Shown here: one piece after another, positions 1-8,893 of the stretch | How positions within the stretch are numbered: position 1 is the stretch's first letter | Layout of the letters: each line of letters begins with the position of its first letter | Source: Rhizobacter sp964253025 | GTDB taxonomy: Bacteria; Pseudomonadota; Gammaproteobacteria; Burkholderiales; Burkholderiaceae_C | DNA length: 64,000 nt | Direction of reading: 5' to 3' | Assembly (NCBI RefSeq): GCF_964253025.1 | Contig: NZ_CAXUQC020000001.1 | Location: forward strand, 3,782,001 to 3,846,000 | Position numbers and translations under genes: made by a program | The notes under the pieces: model-generated | The model's input: only the letters and a program-made list of their open reading frames with translations | Database searches by the model: none | What the model was told of the DNA's origin: nothing

Positions 1-191
1 CGCACGCGCGGGTCGCCCTTGTGCGGATTCCTGCACGGGGGTCCGCCCACCGCCGCACCGACCGGGCGCCGCGCGTCCGCCGGTTTCGCCAAGCAAATCA
101 AGGTCTTGTCGGCCGTCGGTCGGGGAGACAGCGGCCTGGCACAGCTCTGGCGAATGCCACGCCGTCCGACTCAACGCCCGCATTGCCCACC
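1..191. other. Window edge upstream of the T4SS genes, no gene assigned
   Basis: All three forward frames stay open here, but the translations are Arg/Pro-rich and resemble no protein, so this is probably an intergenic stretch or the very end of an upstream gene. No clear promoter or ribosome-binding site was found for the first gene. Other T4SS genes, if present, would lie to the left of the window. Confidence 0.4.
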
Positions 192-494
192 ATGGCCCAG
201 AACACCGAGCAGAGCCTCCAGGAAGTCAAGATCTTCGCCCGCGAGAACACGATCTGGGGCATCCCCAGCAAGCAGTTCGTCGGCGCCGCGGTCTTCAGCT
301 TCGCGATGGTCACGCAGATTCCGGTGCTCTTCGGCCTGGCCATCGGCACGCTGCTGTTCGGCGTGCTCTTCGCGATTTACAACGACGACCCGCGCGCCCT
401 GATCGCGTGGCAGCGCTCGCTCGGGCGGCCGGTGCGCTGGACCACCGCGCCCCGCGCGCCCCGTTCCGTCACGGTGCTGCCCTCCCGGCAGTGA
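192..494 (+). CDS. VirB3-like type IV secretion inner-membrane subunit
   Basis: A 100-aa protein with a short polar N-terminus, a hydrophobic hairpin at about residues 22-62, and then the segment NDDPRALIAW. Two helices followed by a cytosolic Asp-Pro segment is the usual build of VirB3/TrbD proteins, which sit in the inner membrane and work with the VirB4 ATPase. The ATG at 192 was chosen because the sequence before it in the same frame is Arg-rich and unlike protein. The gene stands directly before a VirB2-like pilin gene and virB4, which supports the call. The order is unusual, since virB2 normally precedes virB3. The family is inferred from pattern and context. Confidence 0.72.
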   Translation: MAQNTEQSLQEVKIFARENTIWGIPSKQFVGAAVFSFAMVTQIPVLFGLAIGTLLFGVLFAIYNDDPRALIAWQRSLGRPVRWTTAPRAPRSVTVLPSRQ

Positions 495-532
495 GCCCCT
501 CGACCCACCCCCTCATCCCAAGGAGCCCGTCC

Positions 533-841
533 ATGCGAACCCTGACCCGTACCCGCCGCGCCCCAGCCTTCGCCGCGCTGATGCTCGCCTTTGCCAGCGC
601 CTCCGCGCAGGCCCAGGACTTCGGCAAGGTCACCGCCTTCCTCAACTCCTTCACCGCGTTCATGACCGGCCCCTTCGGCAAGTCAGTGGTGGTGATCTCC
701 ATCATCGCGGCGTTCTGCACCTGGGTGTTCGCGCCGAAGGACGGCATCTTCGGCCCGCTGCTGCGGGTGGTGGTGGCCGGGCTCGCCATCATGAACGCCG
801 CCTTCTGGGTCACCCAGTTCGGCGGCACCGTCACGGTCTGA
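533..841 (+). CDS. VirB2-like T4SS pilin
   Basis: A 102-aa precursor. Residues 1 to about 28 form a signal peptide with an Arg-rich start, a hydrophobic core and an Ala-x-Ala end (ASAQAQ). The mature part has two hydrophobic segments, the first after the sequence FMTGPFGKS and the second ending near the C-terminus. This is the VirB2/TrbC pilin pattern, where the small protein is inserted in the inner membrane, processed and assembled into the pilus. AAGGAG at 520-525 lies 7 bases before the ATG and fixes the start. It sits between the VirB3-like gene and virB4. Confidence 0.75.
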   Translation: MRTLTRTRRAPAFAALMLAFASASAQAQDFGKVTAFLNSFTAFMTGPFGKSVVVISIIAAFCTWVFAPKDGIFGPLLRVVVAGLAIMNAAFWVTQFGGTVTV

Positions 842-861
842 CGCCCCACCGGAGCTTGCAC

Positions 862-3399
862 ATGGGCGCGCGCGAGAAGATCGGCTCGGTCCTCGACCTG
901 CACAGCTGCTACGGGGTCTACAACGGCTTCGTGCTGACGAAGACGGGGTCCCTGCTCGGCGCCATCGAGCTGTCGGGCCGCGACCCCGACGGCATGGCGC
1001 CGATCGACCACCAGGGGCTGATGCAGGTCGCGCGCGTCATCTACGGCAAGCTCTCGAAGGACATCTCGGTCACCCAGTACTACACGCACTTCGAAGGCGC
1101 GCAGGTGACACTCGCCCGGCGCGACCACCCGATCAGTGACCTGATGTCGCAACGTCGGGCGGAGTTCCTCAACCAGCGCAACCTCTGCAACTCGCGCCTG
1201 ATCCACTACTTCGAGATCCACCCGCCCGAGAACACCAACCGCCTCGACATCGCCGGCATGCTCAAGCACATCGCGATGTCGGCGGTCAGCGGCGCCAGTC
1301 GGCGTGTCGTCAAGCAGGCGCTGTCGCGCGACAACGCGCTGATGTTCATCGCCGACCAGCTGGAACGGCAGTCATGGGCATTGCGCGACGCGCTCTCGGT
1401 GGTGGCCGCGAAGTGGTCCGGGATGATGTCGGCCGAGCCGCTGGAGATCGAGGAGATCTGGGCACACGCCCGCTTCCTCGCGACCTTCCAGCCGCGCCGG
1501 CTCGACACCGCGCAGCTCGAGACGCCGCCTGCCACCAACTGGGATCACTTCCTCACGAGCGGCGACGTGCGCCACCTGCGCGTGGCGAACCTCGACGTGC
1601 TGAAGATCGAGGACGCGGAGTACCAGTACGTGAAGATCGGTGCGGTCAGCCGGCTCGGCAGCCCGGTGCGCGAAGGCCTGTGGGGCAACGGCGAGGACTC
1701 CCCTGCCCGGCTGCGCGGCAACTACGTGCTGATGCACCGCTTCACGCCGTTCAATGAGTTCCGACGCTCGATGCTCTTTCGCGGCAAGCAGACGGAACTC
1801 GAGCGCAGCGCACTCAGCCCCTGGGACGTGCTGCAGGGCCGCGAGCGCTCGCTGCACGAGAAGCGCCTGACCATGAAGCCGGCCATCGCGCAGAAGATCG
1901 AGGAGCTGGGCGAGGCCGAGGCCCTCGACGAGGTCTGGGGCCACGGGCACAGCTTCGTCGCCGCCTTCCACCAGGATCCGGCCCGCCTGCGCGAGACCGT
2001 GCTGTCGCTCGACCGTGCGTGCTCCAACGTCGGTCTGTCGATCGTGTGGGAAGGCGTGGACCTGCCCTACGCGTACCAGACGCTGCAACCTGGCGGGCAG
2101 CACAAGAGCATGCGGGACATGATCCTGAACGGCACCCAGAGCGCCGCGGCCGCGCTCGTCTACCAGAGCGCCCTCGGCCAACCGCACGTCGAGGACCTCG
2201 GCGGCGAGGAGGCCCAGTACGTGATGGAGAGCCGCGATGGCCGCCCCTTCTTCTTCAGCAACTTCATCGGCGGGCGCGCGATGCTCGTCGGCATCGGGCC
2301 GATCCGCAGCGGCAAGACCTTCTTCAAGAACACCCTGGCCACGCACTTCCTGAAGTACGGCGGCGTCATCCGGGCCATCGACATCGACCCGGGCACCGAA
2401 ACCCTCGCCCAGGCCTTCGGGGCGGACGGCGGCATCTTCCGCGTCACCGCCGACGGCCGCCACGGCCTCAACCCCTTCGTCAACTACCAGGGCGACGGCG
2501 ACATCGGGTTCATCGTGCACATGACCGAACTGCTGGTCGAGATGATGCGAGCCAACGACGACCCCGGCCTGCAGCAGCTCGCGCACAACGAGCAGGAGTA
2601 CCTCGACAGCGCCATTCGCAAGACCTTGCTGCTGCCGCCCGAGATGCGCACCCTCGATTCGCTGGTGGCGCACATGCCCATGCAGCTGGCCCAGAAGTTC
2701 ACCCGCTGGACCCGCGGCAACGACCCGCAGATGTCCGGCCGCTATGCCCCGCTCTTTGCGGCGGTCGAGGACGGTGCCGGTGGCCTGGACAAACGGGTGG
2801 CCGTCTACAACCTGCAGGCGGTGCGGGACGACGCCGATGCCATGGGGCCCCTGCTGCTGGAACTGTTCTACCGCATCACCCGGGCCTTCGAGGACCCGCG
2901 GCGGCGCGGCATCCCGAAGGAACTCCACGTCGACGAATGCCACCATGCACTGCGCCTGAAGGTGTTCGCCGAGTATCTCGTGTCCAAGGTTCGCACCTGG
3001 GGCAAATGGGGCGCAGGCGTCCAGCTCTGGACGCAGTCCCCCGAAGAACTGCTGCGCACCGACAACTGGGCCGCGGTGCGCAGCGCCGCCAGCACCTTCG
3101 TGTTCATGGCGGACCCGAAGATGGACGACGACCTCTACCTCGAGACCTTCCCTTTTTTGCAGCAGGGCGAGTGCGAGGCCATCCGCGGCCTCGTGCCCAA
3201 GCGGCAGGCCTTCATCGTCCAGCCCGAGATCGGCATCGCCAAGGTGGTCAACCTGACTGTCGAGCCGGAGCAGTACGTGATGAACACCTCGCATCCGCGC
3301 GAGGCCGCCATCCGCACGGCGCTCATCGAGGAACACGGTTACGAACGCGGCATGCGGCTGACGCTGCAGCGCTTCCGCGAGGAAGGAATTCTGAAGTGA
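862..3399 (+). CDS. virB4: VirB4-type T4SS ATPase
   Basis: An 845-aa VirB4/TrbE/CagE-family ATPase that powers pilus assembly and substrate transfer from the cytosolic face of the inner membrane. The Walker A motif GPIRSGKT is near residue 480, and the Walker B region (ELHVDECHH) is near residue 690. The N-terminal half contains the usual VirB4 membrane/periplasm-proximal domain. The ATG at 862 has GGAG at 851-854, 7 bases upstream; a TTG six bases earlier is open but less likely. Its stop overlaps the next start (GTGA), so translation is probably coupled. Length is normal for the family, and both nucleotide-binding motifs are intact. Confidence 0.93.
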   Translation: MGAREKIGSVLDLHSCYGVYNGFVLTKTGSLLGAIELSGRDPDGMAPIDHQGLMQVARVIYGKLSKDISVTQYYTHFEGAQVTLARRDHPISDLMSQRRAEFLNQRNLCNSRLIHYFEIHPPENTNRLDIAGMLKHIAMSAVSGASRRVVKQALSRDNALMFIADQLERQSWALRDALSVVAAKWSGMMSAEPLEIEEIWAHARFLATFQPRRLDTAQLETPPATNWDHFLTSGDVRHLRVANLDVLKIEDAEYQYVKIGAVSRLGSPVREGLWGNGEDSPARLRGNYVLMHRFTPFNEFRRSMLFRGKQTELERSALSPWDVLQGRERSLHEKRLTMKPAIAQKIEELGEAEALDEVWGHGHSFVAAFHQDPARLRETVLSLDRACSNVGLSIVWEGVDLPYAYQTLQPGGQHKSMRDMILNGTQSAAAALVYQSALGQPHVEDLGGEEAQYVMESRDGRPFFFSNFIGGRAMLVGIGPIRSGKTFFKNTLATHFLKYGGVIRAIDIDPGTETLAQAFGADGGIFRVTADGRHGLNPFVNYQGDGDIGFIVHMTELLVEMMRANDDPGLQQLAHNEQEYLDSAIRKTLLLPPEMRTLDSLVAHMPMQLAQKFTRWTRGNDPQMSGRYAPLFAAVEDGAGGLDKRVAVYNLQAVRDDADAMGPLLLELFYRITRAFEDPRRRGIPKELHVDECHHALRLKVFAEYLVSKVRTWGKWGAGVQLWTQSPEELLRTDNWAAVRSAASTFVFMADPKMDDDLYLETFPFLQQGECEAIRGLVPKRQAFIVQPEIGIAKVVNLTVEPEQYVMNTSHPREAAIRTALIEEHGYERGMRLTLQRFREEGILK

Positions 3400-4286
3400 G
3401 CCCGTTGCGCATCCCTCGGGCGATCGCCGCCGCGACCCTTGCCCTGGCCGCGCTTGCCATGCCGGCCGCTGGCGACGAACTGGACGAGGTGCTGGCCGAG
3501 ATCGACGCCGTGCCGCAGTCGGCGATCGCCGCCAACCCGCAGGGGTGGGCCGAGGTCCTGGCCCTGCTGGAGGCGTACATCGCCGAGGTCACGGGAGCGC
3601 CCGCCAACGGCTTGTCGCGCCTGGAGCCGTCCGCCGCCGGAATGCCCACGACCGCCACGCTGGACGCCACCGCCGACGCCCGCATCGCCCGCCATTTCGC
3701 CGCGCTGGTGGCCGCACAACGGCAGGTGCCCGACGTTGACCCGGCCGCCGCCCTGCTCGGCCGGGGCCTTCGGGGTGGCGCCGGGGGCGGCAGGCCCGCA
3801 GCGGCGGGAGCACCTGCCGCCGGGCCCTTGGCGGACCTGGCCAACACCCTGGGCCCCCAGGCCAGCGCATTGGCCATCGATCCGCTGCTGGCACTGGCGC
3901 GCCCGGCCGAAGCCGGCTTGCTGTTGCGGCGCGTCGAGGCCCTCACGTCATCGCCCCACGCGACAACATCGCATCAGGGCATCCGCGAGGCATTCGACCA
4001 ACTGCGCGCCCGTGCCGAACGGCAGAGTCACGACCTGCTCCAGGTTCGCGAAGCCGGCGCCGCGATGGCGCAGCGGCTGGCCGGGCTGACGTCTGTCGTC
4101 GCGCGCGGCGCGGCGATCGACGTGGCCGATGCGCGTTCGGCCGCCTCGCAACTCGCGGGACTGCGAAGCGAACTGGCCGCGCTGCAATCATCCCAGCAGG
4201 CGTCGCTGGCCCGCCTGGCCGGGCCCGAACGCTTTGGCGGCGCGGGCCTGGTGCGCGACACCCAGGCGCCGGGGCTGCTGCGGTGA
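3396..4286 (+). CDS. Secreted T4SS-operon protein, VirB5/TrbJ position
   Basis: A 296-aa protein with a signal peptide (residues 1 to about 26, ending AMPAAG) and an Ala-rich, largely helical mature part broken by a Gly/Ala/Pro-rich stretch at about residues 127-148. The C-terminal third has heptad-like patterns compatible with a coiled coil. It starts at a GTG that overlaps the virB4 stop, with GGAAGGA just upstream. In other T4SS operons this slot between virB4 and virB6 holds VirB5/TrbJ, a periplasmic minor pilin with a helical bundle. That assignment rests on position, export signal and helical build, not on a recognised motif. Confidence 0.55.
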   Translation: MSPLRIPRAIAAATLALAALAMPAAGDELDEVLAEIDAVPQSAIAANPQGWAEVLALLEAYIAEVTGAPANGLSRLEPSAAGMPTTATLDATADARIARHFAALVAAQRQVPDVDPAAALLGRGLRGGAGGGRPAAAGAPAAGPLADLANTLGPQASALAIDPLLALARPAEAGLLLRRVEALTSSPHATTSHQGIREAFDQLRARAERQSHDLLQVREAGAAMAQRLAGLTSVVARGAAIDVADARSAASQLAGLRSELAALQSSQQASLARLAGPERFGGAGLVRDTQAPGLLR

Positions 4287-4636
4287 GCCCGCGCCGGCTT
4301 CGGTGGATCGCGCTGCCGCTGGCCCTGGCCGGGGCGGCGCTCGCATGCAGCGGGGCGAGTGCACAGACCGCCGCCTCTGCCGACCGCGATGCCCTCGTCA
4401 GGGAGATCCAGCTCCGGCTGCTTGCACTGCGCGACCAGCCGGGCGACCCCGCCCGGCGCGCCGTGGAGATCAGCCGGTGCGAGTTGTACCTCGCGGCGCT
4501 CGAGGCGCTGGCCCGCGAGGAACAGGTCCGTGCCGCCGCGCTGCGGCATGGCGCACGGGCGCAGGTGCAGCTGCAGCAGACCGGTGCCGCGGTCCGGCAG
4601 ATGACGAGTTCGCTCGAAAGGTCGATCGCCCCATGA
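4283..4636 (+). CDS. Small secreted protein of the T4SS operon, function unknown
   Basis: A 117-aa protein with a hydrophobic export signal ending near ASAQTAAS, followed by a helical mature region of about 90 residues rich in Ala, Arg, Leu and Gln. Two Cys are present: one in the signal region (ACSGAS) and one in the mature part (SRCELY). A lipobox is not convincing, because the residues before the first Cys are Leu-Ala (ALAC) but the n-region/h-region spacing is ambiguous. It starts at a GTG overlapping the previous stop and ends in an ATGA overlap with the first VirB6-like gene, so it belongs to the same transcript. An entry-exclusion or VirB7-like role is possible but unproven. Confidence 0.5.
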   Translation: MSPRRLRWIALPLALAGAALACSGASAQTAASADRDALVREIQLRLLALRDQPGDPARRAVEISRCELYLAALEALAREEQVRAAALRHGARAQVQLQQTGAAVRQMTSSLERSIAP

Positions 4637-5622
4637 CGTCACGTCGCCTGCTGATCGGTGCGGCATCGGCCGCGCTGCTGTGCGCCTGGGCCGGCCCGGC
4701 CCAGGCGGCGCCCATTCCGGCGCTGCACGAGATCTTCCTCGCCTTCGAACGGGTGTCCGACCAGATCACCACGGCCGTGGGCAACGCCCTCGGAACGGCC
4801 CAGGTCGAGCTGGTCGTCAACGTGCTCTTCAGCGGGCTGGCGCTCGGGCTCTTCGTGTGGCGCTTCGCCGGCTTCGCGCTGCGCGGCTTCGACATGATGG
4901 AGCTGCTCACGCTGATGATGACGATCTTCTTCGTCTACGTGCTGCTGACCAGCTACAAGGCCATCTTCCCGCCGATGTTCGAGGGCGGTCGCTACGTGGC
5001 CGAGGTCCTTGGCACCGGCATCAGCGGACGCGACGGTTCGGTGAGCATGGCCGAGGCGATCTTCACGATGGCCATCCAGGGCGACTTCAACGCCGGCTGC
5101 GACAACCTCGGCTGCCTGGGCCGGGAGTTCCTGTCGATCCCGGCCACGCTGGCGGCCTACGTCGTCGTGATCATCCTCGGCATCATCGCCACGCTGGTCG
5201 AGCTGTGGACGCTCTGGGGCTTCCAGATCGCCTTCGCGATCGGCTGGGTCACGATTCCCTTCCTGCTCTTCGAGCGACTGTCCTTCCTGTTCGACGGATG
5301 GCTGAAGTTCTTCTTCGGGATCATCGTCTATGTGATCGTGGCGAAGGTCAACCTGGCGCTCGTCCTCCTGGGCCTGGAGATCATGTTCGGCGTCGCTCAC
5401 GGGTCCACCACGGTGCCGGAGGTCAGCGTCACCGTCAACGGATTCTTCGACCTCATGGGCATGTTCGTGTTCATGATCGTCGGCATCGCGACGCTCTACT
5501 CGACCGGCAAGTTCGCCTCCGCGATCGTGAATTCTGCGGCCGGCGGGGGCGTCGGCGAAGTGGTGCAGAAGGCGGCTCAAGCCGCTGCGACCGTGGCCGG
5601 CGCCGCCGTGGCCGCCCTCTGA
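4633..5622 (+). CDS. VirB6/TrbL-like polytopic T4SS protein, copy 1
   Basis: A 329-aa protein with an N-terminal signal-like helix (ending AGPAQAA), an amphipathic segment, and five or more membrane helices. The block SFLFDGWLKFFFG near residue 220 is shared with the two genes that follow. VirB6/TrbL proteins form part of the inner-membrane channel. A Cys pair (CDNLGC) lies in the predicted periplasmic loop and is matched by Cys pairs in both paralogues. The ATG overlaps the previous stop. The C-terminus is a short Ala/Gly-rich tail. Copies 1 and 3 resemble each other more than either resembles copy 2. Confidence 0.78.
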   Translation: MTSRRLLIGAASAALLCAWAGPAQAAPIPALHEIFLAFERVSDQITTAVGNALGTAQVELVVNVLFSGLALGLFVWRFAGFALRGFDMMELLTLMMTIFFVYVLLTSYKAIFPPMFEGGRYVAEVLGTGISGRDGSVSMAEAIFTMAIQGDFNAGCDNLGCLGREFLSIPATLAAYVVVIILGIIATLVELWTLWGFQIAFAIGWVTIPFLLFERLSFLFDGWLKFFFGIIVYVIVAKVNLALVLLGLEIMFGVAHGSTTVPEVSVTVNGFFDLMGMFVFMIVGIATLYSTGKFASAIVNSAAGGGVGEVVQKAAQAAATVAGAAVAAL

Positions 5623-5631
5623 GGACGACGC

Positions 5632-6975
5632 ATGTCAAGCAAGCGCGCGCTGGTGATTCCCCTGGCCGTCGGACTGGGTCTGGTGGCGGCTGCGGGCGCC
5701 GCCCACGCGGGCCTGGGCGACGCGTTCCAACAAGTCACGGAGTACGAAAAGGCGATCGTCGACCGGGTGACAGACGTGGTCAAGGGCGACGCGCTGATGA
5801 CGGTGGCCGGAACCCTCTTCACCGCGATGGCGCTCGCGCTCTTCGTCATCAAGTGCACGGGCTGGGCGCTGCGGGGATTCCAGCTGGACGACATGGTCCA
5901 CACCGCCGTCCACATCATGCTGGTGTGGGTGATGATCGCCGGATTCACGAGCGTGGTGCCCGCCATTTTCGACGCCACGCTCTACGTGGGACAGGCCATC
6001 CTCGCAGGCATTGCCGGCATCTCGTTCGACTCGCCCGAGGCGGTGTCGCTGCCGACCGCGCTCGTGTCGATGTTCAGCAAGTACGGCCTGTCGCTGATGC
6101 CCGACTGCGACGCCAGCATGTTCAACCCTTTCGACTGCATCAAGGGGTCGATCATCAAGATGGTGGCGGCGCTGGCGATGTCGATCGTGATCGCCGTGCT
6201 GTGCGTGGCCATCATGCTCGTGGACATCTGGGGCTTCTGGATCTACGCCATCGCGCTGGCGGTCGGACCGGTGATGCTGCCCTTCCTCCTCTACAAGCGC
6301 CTGGCCTTCCTGTTCGAGGGCTGGCTGCGCTTCTTCTTCGGCGTCGTGGTGTACATCATCCTGGCGCGGGTGAACCTGGCGCTGGTGGCGGTGGCGATCC
6401 TCACGTACCAGGGCACGACGGTGTCGGCAGTGGCGTCCGGCGCGTTCACGGTCGCCCCCCAGTCCCCCATCAAGGACCTGGCGGACGTGCTGGGTCTCAT
6501 GCTGTTCGCGGGCGTCGGCATCTTCACCTTGCTGGCAACCGGTCGCTTCTCCAACGCGGTGGTGGCCGGCGCCGCAGCGGGCGGGCTGAACTTCGGCAAG
6601 GCCGCCGCCGCCGCGGTGAAGATCGTCGCGGTGCCGGTGTCCATCGTGACGACAGGCGTGGCCGGTGCGGCACAAGGCATCCGGGCCAAGTCGGGCAATT
6701 CGTCGACCAGCGCCAACCGCGGCGGCCGGACGGGCAACCGTGGCCGCAACAGCGGTGGCAACCGCGGAGGCAACCGCGGGGGAAACCGCGGCGGCAATCA
6801 GGGCGGCTCCACGCCGCAGACCTCCGGCGGACTGAGCTTCGGCCAGGCCCTTGGCGGCGCGGGCGCCGGCATGGCGCGGGCCTACCGCGACGCCGCATTG
6901 CGTTCGCTCAAGCGCAACAAGGGGTTCCGCACCGGCTACAACGCGGTGAGCCGCCTGCGTTCCAGCAATGACTGA
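5632..6975 (+). CDS. VirB6/TrbL-like polytopic T4SS protein, copy 2, with an Asn-Arg-Gly repeat tail
   Basis: A 447-aa paralogue of the flanking VirB6-like proteins, with a signal-like N-terminus (ending GAAHAG), several membrane helices, and the conserved block FLFEGWLRFFFG. Two Cys spaced ten residues apart occupy the same loop as the Cys pairs of copies 1 and 3. The extra length is a C-terminal cytosolic or periplasmic tail with a low-complexity stretch near residues 360-395 built from NRGG-type repeats, followed by a basic end. This tail is absent from the other two copies. The gene starts 9 bases after copy 1 and overlaps copy 3 by 8 bases. Confidence 0.76.
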   Translation: MSSKRALVIPLAVGLGLVAAAGAAHAGLGDAFQQVTEYEKAIVDRVTDVVKGDALMTVAGTLFTAMALALFVIKCTGWALRGFQLDDMVHTAVHIMLVWVMIAGFTSVVPAIFDATLYVGQAILAGIAGISFDSPEAVSLPTALVSMFSKYGLSLMPDCDASMFNPFDCIKGSIIKMVAALAMSIVIAVLCVAIMLVDIWGFWIYAIALAVGPVMLPFLLYKRLAFLFEGWLRFFFGVVVYIILARVNLALVAVAILTYQGTTVSAVASGAFTVAPQSPIKDLADVLGLMLFAGVGIFTLLATGRFSNAVVAGAAAGGLNFGKAAAAAVKIVAVPVSIVTTGVAGAAQGIRAKSGNSSTSANRGGRTGNRGRNSGGNRGGNRGGNRGGNQGGSTPQTSGGLSFGQALGGAGAGMARAYRDAALRSLKRNKGFRTGYNAVSRLRSSND

Positions 6976-7939
6976 CCGCCGGCTCCAGCTGCTCCTCACG
7001 GCGGCCGGGCTGTGCCTCCTGGCGGGGCCGGCCCACGCCCAGGAGGTGCCGGACATTCCCTTCCTTCACGACATCTTCGTGTCGCTGCGCAACGTGAGCG
7101 ACACCATGAACGCCAGCATCGGCACGGCGCTCGGCAGCGCGCAGATCTCGCGCATCGTCAACGTGCTGTTCGCCTCGCTGGCCACCATCCTGTTCGTCTG
7201 GAAGTTCTCGGGCTTCGCCATGCGCGGTTTCGACCTGATGGAGATCCTGGAGCTGATGTTCACGATCTTCTACGTGTACCTCTTTCTCACCGCCTACCGA
7301 ACCCTGATTCCCGGCATCGCCGAGGCGGGGCGCTTCATCGGGGACGCGTTGGCCGGCACGATCGGCGGCGCAACCGGAAAGGCGACGCTCGCGGAGTCCA
7401 TCTTCAGCATGCTGCTGCAGCTGACCTTGCGTCCGAACTGCGAGGGCCTGCTCGGCTGCGCCAACGGCGCCGGCCTGCTGGCCATCGGTACGGCCATGCT
7501 CGGCTTCGTGGCCATCATCACGCTGGGCATCATCGCCACCATCGTGGAGACCTGGATGCAGTGGTGCTTCATGGTCGCCTATGCCTTCGGCTGGTTCACC
7601 ATCCCGTTCCTGCTGTACCGGCAGCTGTCCTTCCTGTTCGACGGCTGGCTCAAGTTCTTCATGGGCGTCATCATGTTCGACCTGGTGGCCAAGATCACGC
7701 TGGCCATCGTCCTGTTGTGCTTCAAGGTCATCCAGGAGGCCGCGCCCGGCTCGACCGGCGCCACGATCGACGTGCACCGGCCGTTCGACCTGATCGCGCT
7801 CTTTCTCTTCATCGTCGTCGGCGCGGTGATCCTCACTGCCACCGGGCGCTTCGCCACCGCGCTGACGGCCGGCGTGTCCGGCGTGACCGGCGTGATGCAG
7901 GACATGGCGCGCGGGACGGCTCGCGCCTTCGGCCGTTGA
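6968..7939 (+). CDS. VirB6/TrbL-like polytopic T4SS protein, copy 3
   Basis: A 323-aa protein closely resembling copy 1 over its length: a signal-like start ending GPAHAQ, a helix NVLFASLATILFVWKFSGFA, the motif FLFDGWLKFFMG, and a Cys pair (CEGLLGC) in the same loop. It is a predicted inner-membrane channel component. The start overlaps the end of copy 2, so the three genes are translated as one unit. The likeness of copies 1 and 3, with the more divergent copy 2 between them, suggests an old duplication inside the operon rather than a recent one, because the nucleotide sequences are no longer similar over long stretches. Confidence 0.76.
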   Translation: MTDRRLQLLLTAAGLCLLAGPAHAQEVPDIPFLHDIFVSLRNVSDTMNASIGTALGSAQISRIVNVLFASLATILFVWKFSGFAMRGFDLMEILELMFTIFYVYLFLTAYRTLIPGIAEAGRFIGDALAGTIGGATGKATLAESIFSMLLQLTLRPNCEGLLGCANGAGLLAIGTAMLGFVAIITLGIIATIVETWMQWCFMVAYAFGWFTIPFLLYRQLSFLFDGWLKFFMGVIMFDLVAKITLAIVLLCFKVIQEAAPGSTGATIDVHRPFDLIALFLFIVVGAVILTATGRFATALTAGVSGVTGVMQDMARGTARAFGR

Positions 7940-8071
7940 GACGTGCGGCCGGCCGCACACCGGGGATCCCTGATTCACGTTCCTCGCCCAGCCGGCGCAG
8001 GCCGTCACCCGGTGCAGCCGCTGGCACGGCATTCGCACCACTGGCGCGATCCCATCGAGCTGGAGGAAGAC

Positions 8072-8893
8072 ATGCCAAGCCATTCCGCAGGACCCCGCGC
8101 CCTGCATGCCTCACCCGCCGTCGCCGCCCTGTGCGCCTTGCTTGCGCTCATGATGATGTGGTTGCCGATCGACGCCCATGCCTTCGCCTGTGGCGCCCCG
8201 CCCTCCGCCTACATCGACGGCAACAAGGGCCGCTTCGACGACTTCGAGGACAGCAGCGGGTTTCCGATCTTCAACAAGGAACACTGCTACGGCAACCCGA
8301 TCTTCAGCACGGATGGCAAGGACACGTACACCACCAACCCGTACGGCAACCGCATCATGACCAACAGCGGGTTCGGCTACCAGTGCTTCGAACTCGCGCA
8401 ACGCTACTTCGGCTTCAAGTTCAACAAGTGGCTCATCATGCCGTCGGCCAAGAACCTCTGCGACTGGCCGCTGCCGCGTGGCGTCAAGCGCTTCAGGCCC
8501 GGACAGGGAACCCCCGTGCCGGGCGACCTGTTCGTTTTCGGCGCGGGCAGCTGCGGCTCGAGCCCGATCCACGGCCACGTGGCGGTGGTCACCAAGGTGT
8601 ACAACGAGGAGAGCGTTCAGATCGCGCAGCAGAACATGCGCAGTGAGCGCTCGACGATCGCCAACATCCGGACGTCATGCGCCTGCGCCTTCCTGCATGC
8701 CGAGGACAACCTCGCCAGCAATTCACCGCGCACCGGCACGCCCACCGACGCCTGGGGGCCGGACAACGTGCCCGAGGGCGAAGGGCCGGCCCACACCGGC
8801 GGAGGCAATCTGCTCGGCGAGCCGCCGAACCTCTGCCGCTGCACCTCCACCGACCCGCAGAGCGTCTGGCCGCTGTGCTGCAAGAAGAAGTGA
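8072..8893 (+). CDS. CHAP-domain peptidoglycan hydrolase of the T4SS operon
   Basis: A 273-aa secreted protein. Residues 1-36 are a signal peptide. The CHAP amidase/endopeptidase core has its Cys in GYQCFELAQRY, its His in GHVAVVTKV, and a polar third residue in IAQQN. These enzymes cut peptidoglycan. In T4SS operons such a protein opens the wall for channel assembly, the job otherwise done by VirB1 transglycosylases. The C-terminal third is Cys-rich (CACAF, LCRC, LCC) with a Gly/Pro linker, so extra disulfides are likely. The ATG at 8072 follows GGAGGA at 8062-8067. It lies 132 bases after the last VirB6-like gene on the same strand. Confidence 0.8.
   Translation: MPSHSAGPRALHASPAVAALCALLALMMMWLPIDAHAFACGAPPSAYIDGNKGRFDDFEDSSGFPIFNKEHCYGNPIFSTDGKDTYTTNPYGNRIMTNSGFGYQCFELAQRYFGFKFNKWLIMPSAKNLCDWPLPRGVKRFRPGQGTPVPGDLFVFGAGSCGSSPIHGHVAVVTKVYNEESVQIAQQNMRSERSTIANIRTSCACAFLHAEDNLASNSPRTGTPTDAWGPDNVPEGEGPAHTGGGNLLGEPPNLCRCTSTDPQSVWPLCCKKK

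Noticed and set aside
110..175. Third copy of the effector upstream element before the T4SS genes
   Set aside because: GGTCGG, GACAG and GGCCTGGC appear in the same order as at 38258-38285, but the central palindrome is absent, so the likeness is too weak to report as a site.
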